A stretch of DNA of 27,508 nucleotides from Nephromyces sp. MM_2019. Taxonomy: Eukaryota; Apicomplexa; Aconoidasida; Nephromycida. Where the stretch lies: contig JADHZB010000622.1 in assembly GCA_015657535.1 (NCBI GenBank), forward strand, positions 1 through 27,508, written 5' to 3'. Below, piece by piece: positions 19,420 to 27,508 of the stretch (position 1 is its first letter; every line of letters begins with the position of its first letter). The notes beneath the pieces are model-generated. The model was not told the origin of the DNA, did no database searches, and was given only the letters and a program-made list of their open reading frames with translations. The position numbers and the translations under genes were made by a program.

Positions 19420-21234
19420 GCTAATTTTGTTATTGGAGTACACAGAACAAAATAAGAAGCTTGAATGCCACCTCAAGAGCATGAAACAGCCATTAGATTA
19501 AAGTTAATGCGATTGCAACTTCAGCAAAAATAAGAATGCTTTAGTGAGTAACTTAAGGCGAGCTCACAACCCATTAATAATTAAAGATAATTGACATAAA
19601 ACTAGTAATTTTAAATTGATTCACGACTCTTAAGCACTTCAGCACGACTGCCTTGGGAAGTGATTTGTGTGTAACCTCGCTAGGTTCATAGGCATGCAGA
19701 GTGTTATCGACTGAATTGGGTTGTGTGTGCAGAATCAGCGCATAGGGATTTACAGTGAAACAATAGGGTGTGCTTCAGGGGTTGAGTAGGTTTTGGTCTT
19801 GATGTGTATGCACGTTATATGTCTGAAATGCTACTTAGTTAGGGTTAAAGGAGTCACCGAAGAGCGATGGTAAGTAAGTGGTGGCTGTAATTTTCTAGTA
19901 GTTAATTATGAAAAGGCTTTTGGAAAAAGTTTAAGTTAGATAAAAATTAATAGACTTTTGTATAAAATAGCTAAGAAACTGTTGAAAAAAATTACTCTAT
20001 TTGTCCTCTTTTTTTTTGTAATCCTTTTTTACATCAAATTAATTGAAAACGGAATTTTTTAAATCAAAAAGCTTTTTCATAGTCATTGACTACCTTTTTC
20101 TCCGTATTGCATAAATGTCTTAAGTTAGTGAAATGAAAATATTGCTTGAGCTTGGTCATGGTATACTTTCTATTGTTGCTTAAGACTAGCTATTGAGGAT
20201 TTAAATCACTGAGTCTGTCTAAAATTCGGTGCATCTCGCTTCTTTAGATTTAATTTAGACAAATTGCTAATGTAACCAGTAGATGATAGCAAATATTTAT
20301 ACTGCTGTTGAATATAAACTTCACAAAGCGATTCGTGAATTGAGCTTAGGACTGAGTCTATTATGAGCCTTAGCTAGGTTTTAGGTCGAGTAAGCTGGAA
20401 TTTTTAGCTCCAAAAAACGCACCTTGTACGCGGAGTTTGTTACTAGGGGTTAATGGTAAGATAGCAATGAGTAGTTTATGTGTGGTATACTTTTATTGAA
20501 CTATAGTCGTGTATTGCAAGGCTAGCTTGCTATGCTTATAGAACCAGACTAAAAGTATCCTGCTAGGAAATTTTAACGAAAACTACGTACTAAAGAGTTT
20601 CTAGGTGTTTAGGTTACTGTATATATAAGGAACAAGTGTTTAGTACTTTTAAAACTAGTTTAGAGTTTAATGATTTCCATTACTAAGGTATTGAAATGTT
20701 AGTTTCCTTAATATAAAGTTATTTCCCCAATTTTGGTACCCGAATGAATTATTTAGGATAAACAGGGCAACGTAATAGTGTCTTTAAATTTTAAGAGAGA
20801 ATTCACCTTCTTTGGGTAAAACCGTGACCACCTAAGATGATCTTGTTGTACGCGCGTTTTGTGGACTCCTTACTTAAGCTCTTAGTTGTTCAGACGACTT
20901 AGCGGTACGTAGTGACAACATTTACACTACCTCATAGGCACAGTTACCAGCCCTGCCTGCTTACTCAGTCAGCAGATATAGGATTTAAGCAGGCCTGAAC
21001 ACAATTACCCTTAGCAAGCACTTATGGCACCTGGTTTCAAGACTTGCATCAATATATACTGCCTATCGTCAACTTCCAATTTGGTGAAGTTAGCATAGAG
21101 TTGCCGCTCCTACCTAGTGTCTACTTACATGTGGAAACAAGCCTCTTGGTTGTGGCAGCTTCCTAATTTGCAAATGTTGAGAGTATGGTAAAATATGACT
21201 ATCCGAGTGGCAACATAAAATTAAAGAATTTTCA
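19420..21234. other. 1.8-kb spacer between the two tRNA-Ile genes
   Basis: Less AT-rich than the flanks. Some long stop-free stretches exist on both strands (for example on minus across about 19570-19770) but none has a start codon or a recognisable domain, and the higher GC makes such runs likely by chance. A 22-codon ATG frame at 19465-19533 is too short to call. An 8-bp inverted repeat lies at 20955-20994. No third copy of the 740-bp unit was found. Confidence 0.5.
20955..20994. other. Inverted repeat with 24-nt loop in a GC-richer stretch
   Basis: GCCTGCTT (20955-20962) is complementary to AAGCAGGC (20987-20994). It lies in the GC-richer 20.9-21.2 kb block upstream of the second tRNA-Ile. 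Could be part of a non-coding RNA; no family recognised. Confidence 0.35.
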
Positions 21235-21308
21235 GGTCCTGTAGCTCAGTTGGTTAGAGCGTACGGCTAATAACCGTAAGGTCGGCGGTTCGAGACCGCT
21301 CGGGACCA
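21235..21308 (+). tRNA. trnI-AAU: tRNA-Ile (anticodon AAU), copy 2
   Basis: Identical over all 74 nt to the gene at 19340, including stems, AAT anticodon and discriminator A, while the flanks differ completely. Terminates at TTTT (21324-21327) or TTTTTT (21331-21336). Confidence 0.97.
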
Positions 21309-21323
21309 TATATGTTATTTACC

Positions 21324-21336
21324 TTTTAACTTTTTT
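21324..21336 (+). terminator. RNA polymerase III T-runs after tRNA-Ile copy 2
   Basis: TTTT then AAC then TTTTTT, 16 to 28 nt after the tRNA end. Confidence 0.6.
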
Positions 21337-21509
21337 GAAATTCCTTTATATTACTGAAACTAGCTGTTACCTTGATTTGAGAGATTACTTTTTATCGCTC
21401 TGTTCGATCTAATGTGTCTAATTTATAAATTGCTTAAGAAGCATTCTTGTTAGATAGAATGATGATGTTAAGAGGCTTTCTCTAAATGTGCCCTATAAGT
21501 TAAAAATAT

Positions 21510-21513
21510 AAAA
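21510..21513 (-). terminator. RNA polymerase III T-run after tRNA-Met
   Basis: TTTT on the minus strand adjoining the tRNA 3' end, with a further T5 at 21506-21502. Confidence 0.65.
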
Positions 21514-21586
21514 TGGGTAGTGTGAGGATCGAACTCACGACCTCGGGATTATGAGACCCACGCGCTACCGGCTGCGCCAACCACCC
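21514..21586 (-). tRNA. trnM-CAU: tRNA-Met (anticodon CAU), elongator type
   Basis: A 73-nt cloverleaf on the minus strand. Acceptor arms GGGTGGT and ACTACCC pair with one G-T; D arm GCGCAGCCGGTAGCGC; anticodon loop CTCATAA gives CAT; T arm GAGTTCGATCCTC. The normal GTTCGA T-loop and G-C first pair point to the elongator and not the initiator. Discriminator A, no encoded CCA; TTTT on the minus strand follows at once (21513-21510). Confidence 0.96.
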
Positions 21587-23632
21587 TGTTAATCATAGTA
21601 CAAATTCTATTATGATTATGAATAATTACTCACAACGTTGTGTTTATTTTATGTTTTTATCCTTGCTTCTGATAACCTCAAATAGCAAAATTAACAATAA
21701 TTAATACCTTAATAATTTAATTCAAGGTAAAATTTTATTTAATAACTTTTTTATTATGATCCAACTATAGAAGACATTCTTCCCACGTCACAGACATTAC
21801 ACGATTCGAGTACGAGTACCCGACTCCTTTCAGCCCTTGAACCAATAATGCTAATTGCACACTGCTTTATAAAGTATAGATGCCAAATGTCAGTAAATGT
21901 ACTATTACATTAGGAAAATTGTTTCTTACATATAGTGTTTACTCTTTTAAAAGCTTAAGTAAGACAGTATAAGGAATGTTTTGAGATTGTTAATTCCAAT
22001 TAAACACGCACCTTAGTTTTGGTTTGATAAAATAATAACACTATAGTCTTATTCTTAGCCTTATAAGTGAGGAATAGAATACGCAATGTCATTTAATATG
22101 AGTTGGTATGAACACTTTTAGTTCGAGCTAAAATTGTATTTGACTTTATTACTACTCAGAATGATACAATTTTGTATATTTTAATAACTATAAATATTAT
22201 ATAATCAATAACTTTCTAATAGTTCCTTCTTTTATGTGTATATAAGATCGTATAGTACTTAGTATAATGTGACATTAAAGTTTAAACTTATAACTTTTTG
22301 AATAAAAGAAAAAGAAACAACAGGCTCATACCTATAAACCCATAAACTTGCAACCTAAGAGCTTAGGATTTTATGCGAAGTCATTCTTATTACTTTTTTG
22401 ATATTTAATAAATTAACTATGCAAGTAAAGTCTAAAAAGATTGTTTATTTTTGAAATCTCGTGCTTATTATAATATTGGGTGAATTTTAGAACCTCAATT
22501 TTCTTTGAAATTTCGGCTAAAACATTGAGTCCTTATGTAATACAGTTGTTGGGTAACTTATTTATCAAACTGTTTTCTACTAATTTATTATTATCTACAC
22601 ATTTGACATTACTAATATTTTTTTGAATTTAAATTTGTTTGTTATTTAGGTCGCAGTCAATAACTTCAAACATGATTAAAGTGTAATTGAATGGCGCCAA
22701 AATCATAGATAATAAAATACGAGTGCGATGATTCTACCGCAGGAGATGAGAGAGTAAGGCAATAGAGCTAGTATGTTGAAGTGTAAATAGATAAAGGTGA
22801 GGATGTCAGCACTTGGAACCAATGAATAAAAAGACTTATTTTGGTTAAAATACTTAGCTATGTTTTTAGAGTATTTTGGTCATAGATCTAAACTTTTTAA
22901 GCTTAAGTTAAAATGAGTATATAGTTTCTATAAACCCTTGTTGAGCTCCTGTTTATAGGTTTTAACCCTCTAAAATTCTTTAGAGAAATGAGACTGCGTT
23001 TCAGAGAAATAATTGTTTATTTGGCAAAGGTTTCAATAGCTTATGGATATTATTAAAAAAAAAAACTCTCTGAAAGACCGCTTTATGATATACTCGTGGG
23101 TAATTAAAGTATAACTGAATTGATTCAAGTAGCATTTATTGCATAAAATTCAAAGATTACCCATAAGTACTCAAAGCTATGTTCAAAGATTAGATATCAA
23201 GAATATCGAAGATAATGATAATGTGATCACTATAAACCCAACGTTGGTGCTGGTAGAAAAAGACTAAGAGTATCAAATAACCCACACATATTTAAAAGAA
23301 TTATCAATCTAGGGTATTTAAACTTGTAGATTACAATGTAAACAAAGGAGAGGAACTTTAGATAGTGTAATTAAAAGCTTAACATACCCACCTGTATGTA
23401 ACTGTCCTTCTAAAAAACTTTATGTAGTGAGTTTCTTTTGGGGGTAAGATTTGTTATCAATTCAGTCAATCACAGCTGCAATGGCATGCTAACTTGCCAC
23501 ACTATGAATATAATTAACCACTTCAATTGTATTTAGTTCAATGACACTTCAAATAAGATAATCGAAATGTCCTAATAGTTCAGTATGATTAAATATTACC
23601 CATAAGGCTATACAAAATAAAACAACATTATT
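21587..23632. other. AT-rich intergenic stretch, possible transposase-like relic near 23.2 kb
   Basis: No gene recognised. Stop-free stretches without starts occur on plus at about 21743-21908 and on minus at about 22868-22695; neither has a motif and both fit chance. At 23133-23329 two overlapping plus frames read together contain a helix-turn-helix-like stretch and then GAGRKRLRVS, reminiscent of the GRxRK segment of Tc1/mariner-type transposases, but they are in different frames and very short. Confidence 0.35.
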
Positions 23633-23714
23633 GGCAGTGTGACCGAGTGGTTAAGGTGGTAGACTAGAAATCTACTGGGCTCTGCCCGCGCAGGTTCAAA
23701 TCCTGCCGCTGTCG
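23633..23714 (+). tRNA. trnS-AGA: tRNA-Ser (anticodon AGA)
   Basis: An 82-nt class II tRNA. Acceptor arms GGCAGTG and CGCTGTC pair with two G-T; D arm GACCGAGTGGTTAAGGT; anticodon loop CTAGAAA gives AGA; long variable arm GGGCTCTGCCC forms its own stem; T arm CAGGTTCAAATCCTG. Discriminator G is the usual serine identity base. A T6 run follows directly. Confidence 0.97.
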
Positions 23715-23720
23715 TTTTTT
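23715..23720 (+). terminator. RNA polymerase III T-run after tRNA-Ser
   Basis: TTTTTT immediately after the tRNA end. Confidence 0.8.
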
Positions 23721-24599
23721 AATATATTACATTTTTGTTTTGTAAAACGCTTTTTTACAGAATTTAAAACTAGTTTAAAACCAAATGTATCTTCCAATTT
23801 AGTTGATTAACAAACCACTGAGTATGCTTTGTCTCGAAAAAATTCTAGTAAACTTAGGGCTATATTTATTGGGTACACCTAACCTTTTACTAACATTACT
23901 TAACTTTAATGAAATATTTATTACATTACACTAAGAGATTACAGAATTAAGATTTCAAAGTTTATGGCCCCTCCTCCAGTGACACCCTCAATGAAAATAA
24001 AATTACAAATAGATTAACATAATTACTTTCATGACAATTTGATAATGAGATATAACCACTATGTTGGAAATTTAAACCAATTTACCCAAGCTAAACTTAA
24101 GTTGATATCAATACTTATACAACACACTATATATGAGACATCAAGCTTTCCAAATGTATAGAAATATCCAAAAAAAATTAATTAACTGTATGAAAAGTTA
24201 TCATATTGATTAGTTTTAAAGGATTCAGTATAGTGAAAATATTTTAACACTTGAAACCTAAACATTATTCAACTTAAATCAAAGCTGTTTGTGATCTCTT
24301 TACACTATTATTAAATAGGTTTATTGGGTAGTTAAGGGACTTGGTCATGAAACTCAAAAATTTTATTTTAACTTTACTCCAATGCTCTTTTTTAAGCTTA
24401 GAACTTAGCTTTCAAATTATACACAGCCAACAAAGTTTAAATACAAAGAAAGCTTGGTGTTTATTAGCGGATTGATTAAGTAGACCTGATAATCCAACAA
24501 TTTTTTTAAGTTACTTTGCATTAATGGAAACTTAAAACAATTGATGGGATGAACTCTAAGTTCTCAAATATTTTGGATTCTCAAAAGTTAAAATTCATG
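23721..24599. other. AT-rich intergenic stretch
   Basis: No coding frame, RNA or repeat recognised. It includes the 3' flank of the small minus-strand gene that ends at 24600. Confidence 0.5.
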
Positions 24600-24871
24600 T
24601 CATAAACTGTCTAATTTTATTTTTCTATTCTGATTGAAGCTGTTTTTTATGTAGTTCAATGTGTTTGCTATAGCTATAATTTGTTGTGCTTCTGAATTAT
24701 TTAAATTAGTATACAATTTTTTTACCAATTCAGAATTGTTTTCATCAGCTAGCTTTAAATTGCCTATACTAACTCTGAGTTTCCTGAATCAATGAAACTT
24801 TAATTACCTTACAGAGGAATGTAATGGAGCTGACTTGAATTTATTTTAACTGATAAGCTGGATTCATACAT
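24600..24871 (-). CDS. Small conserved-looking protein, two exons with a very short intron, unknown function
   Basis: Exon 1 (24871-24813) starts at an ATG after an A-run and encodes MYESSLSVKINSSQLHYIP; exon 2 (24783-24600) continues in frame to TGA. The product is about 80 residues. The intron would be only 29 nt (GTAAGG ... GATTCAG), or 38 nt if the next AG is used, giving 77 residues. Both are much shorter than the other introns in the window (63 to over 500 nt). Support for a real gene is codon content, an upstream in-frame stop before the ATG, and a balanced mix of residues with an amphipathic C-terminal helix (SEAQQIIAIANTLNYIKNSF) unlike the Phe/Leu/Ile-rich chance frames nearby. A faint length and layout likeness to SRP9 is too weak to use. 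It is divergent from RPN3, 690 bp away. Not recognised. Confidence 0.5.
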
Positions 24872-25561
24872 TTTTGCAATTTCAATTCATTTAAGTTGAT
24901 TTTTTACAACTTTCCCTGAATACTCTACTAATTAAAAAGCAATTCATTAGCTAATAATTTAGATTTTGTAATTTATTGTGACATAAAGTGTATATACACT
25001 TATAAAAATGCAAGTTATTAAAATTTAGGTAAATTATTATGATATACAAATTTCAGAAAATATTTTAAAAAATTCATATTCAATTTTATTTAAAGTTTTT
25101 GTAAATTATATTAACATAAATAGTCATAACTATAAATTACATTTATCCTACATTTTACTTAGGATCATATTTATTAAAATCATATATATCACACGCTTTT
25201 TACTTAAATAGTAATTATACTAGAGATATAGTGACGGTAGAAAGTGACCACAAAACTATCAGTGATTTACACACTCACATCTCTAGCGAAATAATAAATA
25301 ATTGTTATATTAGCATTACTAAATTAAAATATATAAAAAACAAAATTTGCTGCATAGGTTCAGTCATAGATATTATCACTAAACACGTATTATACTTTTC
25401 AAAAACTTAATTTAAACAGATTAACAATTAAAGGCTTCAAGCTATAACTAATTATCCGAGAACATATAATTACCAATCCTTTCACTATATTGGCAGTCCC
25501 ATTTTTATTGTGTTCATCTTCTTCTTTCTCGAATTTGACCTATACCCAAACTCACATCAAG
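24872..25561. promoter_or_regulatory. Bidirectional upstream region of the small gene and RPN3
   Basis: AT-rich 690-bp spacer between two divergent start codons. A pyrimidine-rich stretch just before the RPN3 ATG (about 25497-25535) may be 5' untranslated sequence. No defined motif recognised. Confidence 0.4.
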
Positions 25562-27488
25562 ATGTCTAAGACTAATACATCCTCAGATAACACAACCAAA
25601 GCAGATGTTAACAATGCGGATGCGCCTTCTGAGCAGGAAACACCAAAATATCCATTTTTCGATGATATTTCCAAGGTGTTTACTATGATAAGCAATTCTA
25701 CAACCAAAAAAGATGCTCGTTTAACCCTTAGAGCACTCAGAGAGATGCCTAAATTGAAATCCAACTACACCCCTGAACAGCATATGCTCGTTATGACAAC
25801 AATTTTCTCAAATCAATCTAACTCAATATGCTTCCACCCCTCTACCACACAAATGAATGGTACTAATACTACCTCATCCAAATCAAAAGATAACAATTCT
25901 CAACGCTTTACCTCGGATTTATTATCATACCTTAGCAAGAAGGAGTTCAGTAAACCTGAAGTGGATGAAGCTATGCAAGCTGTAAGTTGAATATAATTGC
26001 ATTGTGACATTGATTACTAATGAAATACTATTCCCTCTAAAAAATGAGTTCTATTTTTCCTATTCCTTTTCATAAGGCCAATACATTGATAAACATAAAA
26101 TAGGATTATTTTACGTCTAATAAGTTTTCCATACTCTATGACTCTCTCCTTTAGGCGGCTAATACTTTTAAAAATCAGATGAATGAAGTATCATTTGATC
26201 ATTGCTTACCTGAAATAGCCGTATATAACTGCATACTACTCCTCATCTGCTTCATGAAGGAAAAAGTTTATAATGAGGTAATAAATGAATCATATCTAAC
26301 ATATTTCTATGTTTCTAAGATTTTTGTCTATTCAAAATTTTCCAGGCTGTAGAATTGAGCACACAATTGATAAGTTTTATTGAACAATACAATCGGCGTT
26401 CACTTGATATGCTTAGTGCAAAGGTATACAAATTACTGACTACACTTTTATACGCATGTACACAATACTTTATATATTTAAGTTCAACTCAACAAACCTA
26501 CATCTAGATACATCACAATTTTTAAAGTTTTTATATATCAATATCTATATTCACATTCACACAGATCTATACACTTTTCACACATTCCATATAAACCTAA
26601 ATGCTTTATTACTTCTCAATTCAATATTAGGCATATTATTACTATTCTTGGGCATATGAAGCTACAGATAAACTTTCAGATATTAGACATTCATTATTGG
26701 CATCATATCGTAAGGCATGTTTACACCGTGATTTATATTCACAAGCAACATTACTCAATTTGATACTACGAAATTATCTGCATTACAATTTGTATGATTT
26801 GGCATTTAAATTAATAAACAAGACTAGTTATGTTGAAAACCTTTCATCAAATGCACAACATGCAAGATACTTATTTTATTTGGGTAAGATACTTGCGGTA
26901 CAACTTGAATATAGTGAATCACATAACAAACTTGTTCAAGCAATTAGAAAGGCACCACAATCAACAGGTTCTGCACCTGGATTCAAATTAGCAGCTACAA
27001 AAATGGCTATAATTGTTGAATTGCTAATGGGTGATATACCTGATCGTTCAATGTTCAATCAAAAAGATCTCAGGAATGCATTACAACCTTATATGAGTAT
27101 TGTTATGGCTGTCAGATCAGGTGATTTACAATCATTTTCAAATGTTATTAAAAATCATGAACAACAATTTGAAAAGGATAAGACACTCTTCCTCATTAAA
27201 CGTTTACATCATAGTGTTATACGTGCTGGTCTAAGAATGATTAATTTATCTTATTCCAAGATTACTATGGATGATATTGCCAATCGCTTAGGTTTAGATA
27301 AAATGGCTGATATTGAAAGTATTATTTCAAAGGCCATATTAGATGGTGTTATTGATGCAGAAATTCATCATGAAAAACAATTTGTTGAGTTCAAAACACA
27401 AACTGATATTTATAGTACTGATGAACCCTTAAAAACATTTCACAAACGTATTGCCTTTTGCCTACAACTACACTCGGATGCTATCAAA
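25562..27488 (+). CDS. RPN3: 26S proteasome non-ATPase regulatory subunit Rpn3 (PSMD3), 3' end outside window
   Basis: Four exons, all joined in phase 0: 25562-25981, 26155-26277, 26346-26423 and 26631-27488, where a GTAAGT donor begins. They encode 493 residues; the family is usually about 500-530, so only a short C-terminal part is missing. Strong family matches include RNYLHYNLYDLAFKLI, LQPYMSIVMAVRSGDL and, in the PCI domain, LSYSKITMDDIANRLGL, DGVIDAEIHHEK, DIYSTDEP and FHKRIAFCLQLH. Rpn3 is a PCI-domain scaffold of the 19S lid and helps assemble the lid with Rpn7 and Rpn15. The ATG at 25562 is chosen because the longer upstream frame starts only at TTG. The N-terminal 40 residues are Ser/Thr/Asn/Asp-rich, and an Asn/Ser/Thr-rich insert (around residues 83-112) sits inside exon 1. 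Confidence 0.95.
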
Positions 27489-27508
27489 GTAAGTTATATA
27501 TATATATA

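Noticed and set aside
19465..19533. 22-codon ATG frame just after tRNA-Ile copy 1 (begins MPPQEHETAIRL)
   Set aside because: Looks protein-like but is very short, another frame of the same DNA looks equally protein-like, and no splice donor extends it.
21785..21830. B-box-like TCGAGTACGAGTACCCGA suggesting another tRNA
   Set aside because: No cloverleaf can be formed on either strand.
21743..21908. About 54-codon plus-strand stop-free stretch (contains IEDILPTSQTLHDSS)
   Set aside because: No start codon, no clear exon boundaries and no family.
1..27508. CRISPR arrays, prokaryotic operons, ribosomal RNA, spliceosomal RNAs
   Set aside because: No direct repeats with regular spacers, no ribosome-binding-site-spaced operons, and I could not find the conserved cores of U1, U2, U4, U6 or rRNA.

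Overview
The window is AT-rich nuclear DNA of a eukaryote, most likely a protist. All four kinds of evidence are eukaryotic: spliceosomal introns with GT..AG ends interrupt nearly every gene, the proteins include proteasome subunit Rpn3, an RNase P subunit of the Rpp21/Rpr2 type, LYAR and a BEACH-WD40 protein, the tRNAs lack encoded CCA and end at T-runs, and TAA and TGA both act as stops. The large PqiA-type membrane protein, the AT bias and the tight gene clusters would fit an apicomplexan or related alveolate, but nothing in the window proves that and the assignment is only a guess.

Layout. (1) 1-3892, plus strand: the 3' part of a six-exon (as far as visible) BEACH-WD40 gene resembling FAN/NSMAF. 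Its introns carry AC and GT microsatellites. (2) 4188-5812, minus strand: a five-exon gene, reconstructed here by joining small exons, for a probable mitochondrial coiled-coil membrane protein. (3) 5813-10660: a 4.8-kb AT-rich gene desert that holds a degenerate 21-bp tandem array and an isolated long hairpin. (4) 10661-13453, plus: an uninterrupted 930-residue membrane protein with two PqiA-like modules and a large C-terminal ectodomain. (5) 13630-14253, minus: RNase P/MRP subunit Rpp21/Rpr2, convergent with (4). (6) 14846-15994, plus: a four-exon LYAR zinc-finger gene, divergent from (5). (7) 15995-24599: mostly non-coding. It contains a GC-richer section (about 17.5-21.3 kb) with a structured-looking island, a diverged tandem duplication of about 740 bp, two identical tRNA-Ile(AAU) genes, then tRNA-Met(CAU) on the minus strand and tRNA-Ser(AGA) on the plus strand. 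(8) 24600-24871, minus: a small unrecognised two-exon gene with a very short intron. (9) 25562 to the window end, plus: RPN3, missing its last exon(s).

The genes do not form one pathway. A loose RNA-processing theme (RNase P subunit, nucleolar LYAR, a tRNA set) is probably coincidence, although the RNase P subunit and LYAR share a bidirectional upstream region. The most interesting objects are the eukaryotic PqiA-like protein with a built-in ectodomain, the duplicated GC-elevated non-coding block next to tRNA genes, and the 21-bp array in the gene desert. Exon structures were built by eye from splice signals and reading-frame continuity and have not been tested against transcripts.
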